Assembly (NCBI GenBank): GCA_037039925.1
Contig: JAXRKP010000832.1
Location: 41,001-105,000, forward strand
DNA: 64,000 bases
Source: Doris montereyensis
Taxonomy: Eukaryota > Mollusca > Gastropoda > Nudibranchia > Dorididae
Direction: 5' to 3'
Shown: piece by piece, positions 1-12,000 of the stretch
Layout: every line of letters begins with the position of its first letter
How positions within the stretch are numbered: the stretch's first letter is position 1
The notes under the pieces: generated by a model
What the model saw: only the letters and a program-made list of their open reading frames with translations
What the model was told of the DNA's origin: nothing
Databases searched by the model: none
Translations under genes and position numbers: made by a program

Positions 1-1265
1 ACTACATAATAGAGGGCTTTAAACTCACAGCCTGACAAAAATGAACCACATAACAGAAGGGTTTAAACTCATAGGCTGATAAAGTGAACCACATAACAGA
101 AGGCCTTAAACTCATAGGCTGATAAAGTGAACCACATAATGAACTTTAAACTCACAAACTAATAATGAGAACCACATAATAAAGGGCTCTAAACTCATAG
201 ACTAATAAAGTGAACCACACACATAATAGAGGGCTTTAAACTCATAGACTGATAAAGTGAACCACACACATAATTGAGGCTTTAAACTCATAGGCTGATA
301 AAGTGAACCACATAACAGAAGGCCTTAAACTCATAGGCTGATAAAGTGAATCACATAACAGAAGGCTTTAAAACGCTGATAAAATGAACCACATAACAGA
401 AGGCCTTAAACTCATAGGCTGATAAAGTGAACCACAAAACAGAGGGCCTTGAACTCATAGGCTGATAAAGTGAACCACATAACAGAGGGTCTTAAACTCA
501 TAGGCTGATAAAGTGAACCACATAACAGAGGGCCTTAAACTCATAGGCTGATAAAGTGAACCACATAACAGAGGGCCTTGAACTCATAGGCTGATAAAGT
601 GAACCACATAACAGAGGGCCTTAAACTCATAGGCTGATAAAGTGAACCACAAAACAGAGAGCCTTAAACTCATAGGCTGATAAAGTGAACCACAAAACAG
701 AGGGCCTTAAAAATAGGCTGATAAAATGAACCACAAAACAGAGGGCCTTAAACTCATAGGCTGATAAAGTGAACCACATAACACTAACAGAGGGCCTTAA
801 ACTCATAGGCTGATAAAGTGAACCACAAAACAGAGGGCCTTAAACTCATAGGCTGATAAAGTGAAAACATAATAGAGTTCTTAAACTCATAGGCTGATAA
901 AGTGAATCACGCACATAATAGAGTTCTTAAACTCATAGGCTGATAAAGTGAACCACATAACAGAGGGCCTTAAACTCATAGGCTGATAAAGTGAACCACA
1001 TAATAGAGGGCTTTAAACTCATAGGCTGATAAAGTGAACCACCACATAATAGAGTTCTTAAACTCATAGGCTGATAAAGTGAACCACACACATAATAGAG
1101 GGCTTTAGACTCATAGGCTGATAAAGTGAACCACACACATAATAGAGGGCTTTAGACTCATAGGCTGATAAAGTGAACCACACACATAATAGGTGGCTTT
1201 AAGTTCACAGGCTGACAAACTAACCACACAATAGAGGGTTTTAAACTCATAGGCTGATAAATTGA
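1..1265. repeat. 43-bp minisatellite (about 29 copies, cut by window start)
   Basis: Head-to-tail copies of a 43-bp unit containing CTCATAGGCTGATAAAGTGA and ACCACATAACAGAGGGCCTT. Copies vary by ACAC insertions and a few short deletions; the left end is outside the window. The minus-strand frames through it are by-products of the repeat. Confidence 0.95.
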
Positions 1266-1776
1266 CACGGACTTGGCTGTCAGCTAGGATTGAAGGTAAA
1301 GTCATGTGGTGCCAGGTTGTTGCTTTTAACACAATGAAGAAATTGCAATAAACTAATGAAGAATGAAAACACAAGGAGGATTAGCTGACACATAAGGTCA
1401 CTTCACTGTCGGTGTCCCATTTTTAAATACTTATTTCTAATTATAGAGTTGCATCAATAATAGGGCATAACTCTGAAACATGTGTAGGAGAATTGACGGA
1501 TCTTTTCAGTAGGCATTCTAATATTGTCATCTGCCAAGAATGATGTCCATGGACGTCTAGAAGGCAAATTAAGGTCAAAGACTGGTTTTTATTTTACGTT
1601 AACTCAAATTTGTCAAATTGTGCCACCAACGATTAAGCTCCCATAATTGTTTTCAAAACGAACATGCACGATGAAGGGAAAAACTCAATTTATGTGAAAA
1701 GAACATGAAATAGTGAAGGCAAACATCAGTATAAGGTGCATCCATAAATGTAACCTTAATCACTGATATCCATAAG
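1266..1776. other. AT-rich DNA, nothing recognised
   Basis: No splice-bounded coding frame, repeat or RNA seen. Confidence 0.5.
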
Positions 1777-2024
<248 letters not shown>

Positions 2025-2800
2025 AATCCTATCCCACCTCATCCTAAGAACATAAAGTAGCAATTAAACAGTATGACTAGCGTACACACTTCATATGTTT
2101 CATTTGATTATGGTACAGTACACAGCAATAATGCTGAATCAAATATGATCAGACCACAATCACATCCTTGGCAGTAATGAACACCAAGAAAAATGTTTAA
2201 GCAATAGTGAAAATATCATAGATAAATAAATATATCAAAAAAGGACAGAAATTCTAAGCAAAAAAAAACATCGACAATTTAAAATTTTAATTTTAAACAT
2301 GCTGAATATAGGAAAAAAATTGCTCAAGCAATAGTGAAAATATGATTAATAAATAAATTACTTAAAAAAGACAGAAATTTTAAACAAATGAACAATGCAA
2401 ATTTGAAAGTTTTGTTCTTATTTGGGATGAAAACATGCAAAATTAGAATCGAAAAATTACATATGTACATGCATATAATACTTAGCTATACCTGCAATTT
2501 TCCCCTCCCTAACCCCCCCCCACTATTCCTCTGCTACTGATGTTGTTGAAGTCTTTTAACTGTTTAATTATCTTTTTTACACTCAATATCTAAGTCAATC
2601 AATTGAACTGTAATGTATGCAGTGTGACCTGATATAGGTTTACTTCTTAAATGAAAAAAAGACAACAAACTCAAACATATTCTTGTTGGCTTTGATCACT
2701 AATGCATGTCACATTCAGTCTATACTGGAGATGACATCAAACTGCAAATTATACTGTCATGCCGTGTCAATTATCATTAAATTCAATTCTGGACAATGAC
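2025..2800. other. AT-rich DNA, nothing recognised
   Basis: Contains a weak duplication (the AAGCAATAGTGAAAATAT string at about 2200 and 2325), otherwise featureless. Confidence 0.45.
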
Positions 2801-3032
2801 TATACTGTTCAACAAAAGAAACGCATGTCATGTCTCAAAAAGTAAAAGGTGCAAAAAGGACCAAAAACACGAAAATGAAATCTTCATACTTTGATTTATT
2901 GACTCCAACAGAATTAGAGTAAAAAAATTGGTTGAAAAGAACTCACTCGTGATAAGCAAATAAAACACTCTTATCGAAAAATTCTAGAAAGGAATACAGA
3001 AATAATATGCGTTTCTTTTGTTGAACAGTATA
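2801..3032. mobile_element. 232-bp MITE with 26-bp perfect terminal inverted repeats
   Basis: The left end (2801-2826) begins TATACTGTTCAACAAAAGAA and is the exact reverse complement of 3007-3032. The TA at each outer edge fits a TA target duplication as used by Tc1/mariner transposases. The interior is A-rich and non-coding. Confidence 0.88.
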
Positions 3033-3740
3033 TATATAAACACTCAAACCTATGTCACCTACTCATAAGCACAATACTGAAACAAGCGGGCAAAAGTTGG
3101 CAGGTGAAGAACATAGAGTAAGGGCACATAAAATTAATAACACAGCTGGTTGATGGAGGGTGTGAAGGGTAAGTCGCCGCCGTATTAAAAAAAAAAAGCC
3201 TTTTTACAGGATATTTCAAAATAATGGAATTCCCAGTCACTACATCTCTGCAATGGTAAGACGCCCATGATTAACAATCTTACCTTTCAAAAGGGCAAAA
3301 GGCATAAAGTTTATGAAACGGTTGGTAAATCTCAATTACAACTCAGTAAATCTTTTGTTAACATGTTGCCATCATGAAATAAACAGCATTAGAATTGGGT
3401 CCATCTCTTTGAAATACCCCGCATGTAATAATTACAATATACAACACAAACTACAATCATACTAATGGCCGCTTACTGTCTTTACATACTTAGCAGAAAA
3501 AATTAATGCAACACATAACTTAAATAACGATTGCGGAGCAACCACTGCTTGCGGGATCATGAAATTTCACACTTATAGCACAACTATAGAGACTCACATG
3601 TACCCCATTTCATAGCTAAATATTGACTATCGCAGGAACGGGACCACTTTCTGCGAGCATGAGTCGGGAATTTCCATTTTTGAACTGTCATCGCTCATTG
3701 GCACTCACAGGTAGAGTCTAAATCATCTATTCATTGAATT
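3033..3740. other. Unassigned DNA between MITE and mariner remnant
   Basis: AT-rich. Positions 3490-3520 contain AAAAATTAATGCAACAC, resembling an end of Tc1-like elements, but no matching partner end was confirmed. Confidence 0.35.
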
Positions 3741-4095
3741 GATCCATCTAGGGGGTAGAAGATTGGTGCAATCGGTGCAATGGGCTCTGAACGAAACACG
3801 ACAACACCCGATCGCATGACGTGAGAATCTGTAGAGAATACCTCCAGGAACAGAAGTGCAAGACTTGCCTTGGTCTGCACGGTCACATGTCTGTCCCCGA
3901 TAAAACAGATGTGGAATGTTCAGTGCAGGCGTGTATGGCAAGAAACCCACACAACTGTGACGATCTTGGTCAGTTTCTGGTAGAGGAATGGGCCAACCTT
4001 CCACACAATACAGTTAGGAATTTGTGATCAGGTCTATGAGCGATAGGATCGAACATGTCATTCATGCAAGAGGGGTCACACAAAATATTGAATGT
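3741..4095 (+). pseudogene. Tc1/mariner-type transposase C-terminal remnant
   Basis: Translation across shifting frames gives the end of a Tc1-like DDE transposase: DNTRSH with ICREYLQEQ, then a frame slip into VQDLPWSARS, then LVEEWANLPHNTVRNL, a stop, and SMSDRIEHVIHARGV. Order and spacing match the family's C-terminal third. Frameshifts and stops make it inactive. Confidence 0.8.
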
Positions 4096-4880
4096 TTTGT
4101 TCCGTGGAATAAAAGCAACTGTCCTGCCAAACACTGTTTTCAAGTGTAATAATTTATTTGTAATGAATAGAAACTTGATAAAAAAATATATTTGAAGATG
4201 GTTCTCTAGTCTATTCAATGAGTTAATGCGTCCATGCAATTCAATTTTGATTACTTACATTCTTCATTACATTTTCAAGTTTGGTTCCAGATTTACGATT
4301 CTGGTTAAAAGTTTTCGACCCGCGCCAACAATATTTAGTTCCACACTTCTAAATCTCATAATTCTTTACCGCAATTTTAGATTTTCCCGTTTTTATAGCT
4401 ATGCCATAAGTGTATAAAATGTTACTACTCCACATGCAATGGTTTTTCGCAATCACCACCTAAATCCAGTGTTGTGCTATTTTTTTTATCACTTATAGAA
4501 AGACGTGATTGAAATGTAAATCAATGACTCCATTTACAACATTCTTTTAAAAGAATTATTTTTTACACCCATAATTTTGTGGTCTAAGAAACAGTAATTT
4601 TAATGCGCATGCCATTTTTCTATTTTTAGTAAAACAATAAAGTGGGCAAAAAAATTGTTAGTAGTCTCTAAAAAGATTTTCTAAAACCATTGTCAGGAAA
4701 GTTTTGATTTATATTTTGCTAAACAACATGAAATCCTTCCACAAAGAAAAGAGTAAGAAAGCAGTTTAATAAGCATTGTATTTTCTGAATATAATGCGTG
4801 GAACCAAATTCTTATTGATATTCTTTTTAATCACACAACAGAATAAGAAAGAAATATAACAAATGACAAACAGTGAGGCA
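4096..4880. other. AT-rich DNA, nothing recognised
   Basis: May include the decayed 3' flank of the mariner remnant; no terminal repeat identified. Confidence 0.4.
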
Positions 4881-4884
4881 AGTG

Positions 4885-5245
4885 GCATGTCGAAGGTGAA
4901 GGACATGACAGTAAATAATATTAAAGCCCCATAGGAACACAGACGAGACAACTACAAAGTTTAGACAGAAAAAAATCTTGGCCATCATGGGGATATAATC
5001 CGCAACCTCTGCGTTGGAACCCATCGCCTCGCTATGACAAAGCGTGCTACCAACCGAGCTAACTTAGGAGCTTTTAAAAAGTGTAGTTAGGTGGTGACAC
5101 AATTTCTTTTTATGGTGAGGCGATGGGTGCCGATGCAGAGGTCACGGTTTCAATTCCCATAGCGACCAAGATTTTTTTCTACGTATTCCTTGTATTTGTC
5201 TCATCTTTGTTCCTATGGGACTTCTATATTATTTAATTTCATTTC
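4885..5245. mobile_element. Inverted pair of SINE-C copies
   Basis: A minus copy (about 4885-5065) and a plus copy (about 5105-5245) of one tRNA-headed SINE face each other. Both carry GAGGCGATGGGT in the head, a B-box-like GGTTTCAATTCCC, then GACCAAGATTTTTTTCT and TTTGTTCCTATGGG in the tail. Confidence 0.75.
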
Positions 5246-5464
5246 CTTTGCTTTGTAACAAAGGACTGCGATTCAATGAAGAAAGAAGGATTAAAACACA
5301 TCTATCTTAAATCACAAAAAACAAAAGCACAATCACGCCTTTCCATATAGACGTTGATGGTAGACACAAAAAATGATGGCCTTCTCCATGATACTTCACC
5401 TTCTGATATTTCAACACATATCAGGTCAATTTATTGAAAGAGAAAACAGAAAAATTTCACTCAC
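5246..5464. other. Expected region of the missing CRELD2 last exon
   Basis: Directly downstream of the exon 10 donor. No acceptor followed by an ER-retention-like C-terminus was found here or further left. Confidence 0.35.
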
Positions 5465-6003
5465 CCTCTGGAATAGCGACACATGTCTCGTCCTTGTATT
5501 CAAATCCAGATTTACAGGAACATTCATAACTTCCTGGCAGATTCAAGCATTCCTCATTTTCTTTGCTGCATAAATTGGGGTCTAAAGAGCATTCGTCCTT
5601 ATCTGGTGAAGAATGTGAAAAGTGATCAAAAATAATACTGAGTCAAACACTACTTTTGTAATAAAAGTTTAAAACTTTTCTGTAGACAAGCCATCAAATG
5701 CGAGCTCTCAAATTTAAGAGGCCAAAATAGATTCTTCATTCATTGAAATTTACCATGTTCATCATATGCCGTGAGCTCAGGGTGAAATTAGAGGGGAGGG
5801 AATATAAGGACCCGCAAACTGCATTAACATTCATATCTGAATCAAATAAGAACTGATACAGACGAGATTTACACCATTATCAGCTATTGTCCCACATTTA
5901 CATAAGGTTTCAACTCATTTCTTCACTAAAACTTCTCATGTAAAAATCAAATGGAAAAAACAACACTTTGGAAACTCAATTTCAGTCAATAAAAACAAGT
6001 GTG

Positions 6004-6037
<34 letters not shown>

Positions 6038-9000
6038 GCTACTTTTCTACAGATGATACAAAATAGACAGCCCTTCTCCTATGAAGTGTCGGCAGCTCAG
6101 TTGGTAGAGCGTCCGACTATCACGCATGAGACCCGAGTTTCATTCCCAGTCCAGGCAAATTTTTCTGGCCCTCCCGTCGACCCAGGAGCGAAATGGTTAG
6201 AATAGGTAGGTCTTTTCAGACTGCGAAAGTAAAAGCGGCGTGAAGAAAAGTCAGGATTCTACTCCTGATTCTCCTACTAGTCCTACACTCAACTCTGGAT
6301 GCCGGGCTTACTTCGCTTTGTTTTTTTACTCCTGTGACACAATAACAGCCCCTTTCCCAGCAGAGAAACAATTAAACTAAACAAACCTTCACATGTTCCA
6401 TTGTCCAGCTTTGAAAAGCCGTCTTTGCAGCTATTACAGTTACTGGCACCTCGTCCGGTACACGACAAACAAGAAATATCACACGCTGAAGAGGAGGAGG
6501 AGGAAATAATCACAATAAAGCTGCTTTAAGATCAGTGTGAATTTAATTCACATGCAAAACAAATTGTTACAGTTTCAGTACTTACGTAAGGATCTCTTTT
6601 AATCATAAATATTGCTATTTAATGCGATAGATAGTTATTAACAATTTCTATCGTCTAGAATAATTTCATTTTGTGTGCACTAAGACATGGGGAAAACGCA
6701 AAAGAATTTGAATCTTAACAGGTGTTCATATTACATGTATAGCAGAGACAAGCCAATACATATGGGATTGTAGAATATTATACAGCACCTCTCCTTCAAC
6801 AAAAACCCAAAGGTCCCTGTACAAGATTCATATAGGTAAGTAAGATGACTGCCAAAAACAAAATAAATAAAGTACGGCTAAATGTCTCAGTTTCTGATTG
6901 CCGTAACTCATTAATGTTAAACTCGGCCTAAAGCGGCTGCATGCTAGACAGCCAGCTGTATTTAGCCGGGTAAAAGCTGGCCGCAAGCTTATTGTTCCGG
7001 TCAGCCAAAACCGGCCATGAATGACATCTTCTCTTTCAACGATCAGATTGGCTCTACAAACCTATTTTTGCTACTTATTTCAAGTACTATTATTTATAGA
7101 AAGATGATTGGTCCGTTTAAGCCTCTTTCTGATGCTAAAACCATGATCCTAATATAATAGCGTCACTTTCCACAAAGTCCGTCATTGATCATATTTTTAG
7201 CTTCTGTACCCACACATTTCATCGTTCTTTTTCAATCGTCTACATTTTTTGTGTTTTCAGCTTTTGTTAAAATTTTAATCATCAATTTTGTCGTAATGGA
7301 CTGTACAAAATAGTGACATGTAGAGCAAAGAATCCTTTTCCTTATGCCACCTATCAGAAGCACACGGGAAGAGTAGAAAATGTAAACACACCACGGCAAT
7401 CTGGTTGCGGGCAAACTGAATCTAGGTCAGTGTCTTCCGGTCGGGAAATCTACATGCTAATGAGTAAATAGAAGCCTGCACAGTAGATTCAGAATGCTGT
7501 CATTGTATATAAACTGAGTGCAGTTTCTTTTTGGAAACAATCATTACATTCTAAAACGCAACTAAATCATGTTCTAGGAAGCTCTCATTTCTTTTAAACA
7601 ATGACATCTGCCTGAAGTTTTGTATCTAGGTCAGAGGTACTCAAAGCATAGTACAAATACAACGTATACGCGAGCCATTGTCTGCCAGTACATGAAGATT
7701 AAAAGCTGTATTGGCTTGTTGCGCTCAGCAGTCCCTGGGACATTGAAAAAAAACAACTGCCGGGCTGACAGTGTTTGAGAAGCACTGATCTATATCAAAT
7801 TTTTTTATAAAACGAAATCTAGACACATAGAGTATGTCACTAAGCACAGCCACTTACCATAAAATACCCCATAGAATTAACGGTATCCATGCTACAACTT
7901 TACTGATTGACCAAGGCAATACATATTTGGTCTAAGCGAATGCGTGCAGAAAACAGCGCCACTACAGCATATTGTCATGTCACAATGAGGCTGACAATAC
8001 TTTACAGTATTGCAGGACGGCGTGGCCACAGTTTCTGCCCTCAGCCACGGAATGCATGCCCCAGCAGCCTTTGTTTTCTGACTGCAGCCTTTTGTGTTTG
8101 CAGGCACTGCCATTTACCCTTTGTTCCGTAAAATATGTCATTTGTTGCTTATATTTAGTTGATGTTTGTGTCAATTGTTTGCTTGGAAGGTAAATTAAAT
8201 TTAAAAAATGTTTCTGATTGCCAAAAGAAATTTGATTTGATTTTACCCACATCCACAACTAAGGTGATCTTGGGGCTTTTGGTAGGACTAAAACTGTTTT
8301 GCATGGGCTTCCCTGTAAACAGCCACGCCCACCTAACTGTATAGAATAAACATCTCTGAAGTATGTGACATTAAAATGTCAACTACTGGCAAATAAGCAG
8401 GAAAGGGACATCGAAACAAAGAGGAGTCACTCATAACTGAAATCCCGTAACTCCTTATTGTAGAGTTGTTGGATATATCTTAATCAATGAAAAGATACAC
8501 ATAGTGGCCGCAGGTGGTATGGTGGCTGCGGTACTGTGTTCGTATTTTATAATTAAAATCTACAATTCTGTTTAAGAAAGCCTTTACAGGTGGATGTTAA
8601 ACGTTTGACAGTCCATGTCCCCATTGGGGGCCTACATGGTTCTCTACATGTTGTGTTGCAATGAAAATTTTGTCTCCTTTAGCATAATGTTACATATAGC
8701 TTGAAAACAATAATTTAGAGTTTCAATAGCATCCAGTTTCAGCTTGATTTTTTTAAGTGAACATGTAGTGTAAGGCAGAGAGAGGAAAGACGCTTGCATC
8801 TTTTCTCAAGTGATGCACGTAAGATACAAAAAGTACAATTTTATTTAGATATTCAAATCCTTTCATGTAACAGATTCTTTGTGATGAGCTATCTCTTAAA
8901 GAAAATCCTGCTTTGAGAAATTTGACCACAAGCCTTTAAAGGCACAATTGGAGTGGAAAGACCAAGGTTTAAAATACGGATCACAATGACAAGGCCTACC

Positions 9001-12000
9001 ATTCCTGCTTTAAACGTGTGTCATGTCTAGCAGCCTGTAATACAATAAATAGATAATCAACACAACTTACAGGATATAAACATAAATTTAAAAAATATAT
9101 ACAATAACTTTAGGCTCAACTTACAAAAGCAAGTATATGAACCCTGAGTGTTGATACAGTACTGGTTTTCATCACACGGCTCCTCAGAACACTCGTTGAT
9201 GTCTGCATGAAAGGAGAGAAATTCGTTCATAGAATGATGTGAAGCCATATTAGTGAAATCGTCATTTCAAAAGTCAACCCTTCAGAAAGCTTAATAGAAT
9301 GCCTTGCCGCATCTCTTTGTTATTCTCGTCATTTCTGTGTTAATTGTTCTGTTCTTCCTTCTGCTGATATCACACTGTGTGATGTCTGTATATAAGTAAG
9401 CTGACTGTAGTCATTTGTTATCTGACAAAAGCGTATACACAAATATCACACATTCTCTCTTCCTTGGTTGAGCTGTTTCGTACTGTCCTTTATCCCTTTG
9501 GAAAAGCATGACTCTTCTACAGCATAAAGTTTGAAAGATCCAAATGTTTCTATGCCTAGGGTTGGTCTTTACGACCATTCACCACTTGTCCCATAGAACT
9601 TCCTTCCTACTAACACAACATAAGATTATTTCATTGAAATTTACCCCGTCCAGGAAAGAAGTAGGACCTACCAGCAGCGCACGCCATATTATAAGAAAGG
9701 CCTACCATTAATGGAAACGGACACTTGGAAAAGACAAGAGGGGAAAGATTATGGGTCATTCTAAATACCAGACTATCCATACATACAGAATACGGATTTG
9801 CCGATTCAGATTCAAAGAAAAACAAATGAATTATAACAAACACTTTTCAGCTGGTTCCATCGTTGGACATAGAATCACGATCGACAAAAATTTTAAATGT
9901 TGGCACTCTTTCTTCAAATTTTACTGCCAAAATTCACAAGAATATGGCGTGTGACCAAGGCGAATGAAGTGCTTCCACTCATACCTTTGCATCCATCTTC
10001 CTCAGTGTGCAGCCAGCCATCTTTACACTCGTCGCAACCCTTGGGCCCTTCTTCCCAGCACTGGCCTTGACAGGAAATGTGACACACTGTGAACAAAGCG
10101 TTGACAAGGGTTAAAGTTCACCACTATGTCTACCATGAAAAAAGATATCAAGGAAACAAAAGCGATGGTCCATACATTGCATAGTGAGAAGTGATATCAG
10201 ACACTTTGAAAGATATGCCGATGAACAATGAAGGTAGAAAGAATTTTACCCACAAGCACCAATGAAAACATACAATAACATATTACTAAATGTTGGTCTA
10301 ATGAGAAAATGTTGAACTACAAGTGACCATAGTCTTCACATAAAAAGTGAACGGTTCCACCTCTGGTAGGATTTTAAATTTTGCCCAGACTGCCCTGTAA
10401 CTTATAGCCAAGGGATCTTTAACGTGGCTGTGATCTGCACACAGGACCTCCTTTTTTTATCGTCCGTCTCTGATGGGACTAGGTGTCAATCCACCTACCT
10501 GCATCAGAGGGGATAGGTTTTACTTGAAATAACTCTAGAAAATTTGTCTTCTATCCGGGCCTTAACCTTGCCTCTAAACTACCGTCCCCCTTCACAAATG
10601 GGAAGAGAGAGAAAAATCATTGGAAGATCCAATCCTCAAAACACTGTACGCTTTAATGCATGTCTTCCTTAGAGACAAACACAGAACCTACTGTTAGACT
10701 GAAAACACTTGTGTTTACATTGACAGGTTAATTTGCAGCAATAGCCTTTTTTTCTTCTCCCTTGTTTATTTACGGTATCTTTTCTCAAAGGACTATTTCA
10801 AAGAAAGCTCTTTCATAAAATAGATGTGTGACACTGTTATGTCTGAGATCTGAGCAGTTTTCTGTCTGCTTCTCCCCTCCTACAATGAGCTCTTTTATTG
10901 TATATTTTGATCCCATCATTTTGGACTCTCACCACTCCCTCCCCCCCCCAACCCCATCTATCCTCCTCATGACATTGTTGTTATCAAAGAAGGCTCTTAT
11001 GTTGTTTTGAGCCAACCAGCTTTCGTTGCCATGGAATTGTTGCAAGCTAAGAACAATGTATTATCTTTTTGAACCAATCAGTTTAAACTCAACCCCCGCT
11101 TTCGTTGCCCTGAAACTGTTGTGAGCTAAGAATGTAGTTCTGTCTTTTTGAGCCAATCAGTTTGGACCCATGACACCCCCACATTTCCTTCTCATCTACT
11201 ATATATATAATCTGGCTTATTGACTTGCTCACTCTCTTCCTGCTGTGTGCATCTGGTGGTGAAATATGTGTTTGAGAATTTGTCCAGGGGTAAGTTGATC
11301 GTATTTATATTCTGTTACCTGCAAATGTTTTGTTGTCATGCAATTGCAATGTATCAATATTGGCACTTTTGAACAAATTTGAGAGGTAGCTTTAAAAGAA
11401 AAAGAAACAAATTTGAAAAGTTTTGAACAAATTTGAATAAGTTTTGATAGCTTGATTCCCCACTTATCTTTCCTGTGAACTTCACTCATTAAATCTCCCA
11501 TAACCCTCCCCAACGTTAGAGCCTTGGTCATTGGTCTATTTTGCCTTCTATTTCATGACCAGCAAGCATATGGCCCTGATTCCGTTTGATATTCCCCTCG
11601 TGCCCCCCACCCCCACACTACAGTTAAAGAGCACTTACTTAGGCTATGGTCTGAGAGCCAGAATAAAGATTATCAGTCACTGTAACACATAACTTAATAG
11701 AAACGTGGCTAACTCCTTTCCCTCTATTTAATGTGGCCGTTTACTTAATAATAAATACGTAAATAAATGTCTTTTAAAAGTACTCAAATTGTATGTGCAA
11801 CTCTAAGAAACGCAAAGAAGTGTATATTCAATCGTTTATTGTAAACAAAGCACTTATCGTAGAAGGGGCAAAAGCCCTTCACTATAGCCGGATCACTCGC
11901 AACTATATCATTGTGAGCATATATCAAAACAGTAAATTATTATAATTTTATATTCATTCCCATGTTAGTCAAGACACTACTTCAGTTGTTTTGTTTACAC

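Noticed and set aside
3485..4490. Tc1 element with ends at about 3495 and 4468
   Set aside because: AATTAATGCAACAC and CAGTGTTGTGC look like Tc1 ends but do not pair convincingly in the right orientation.
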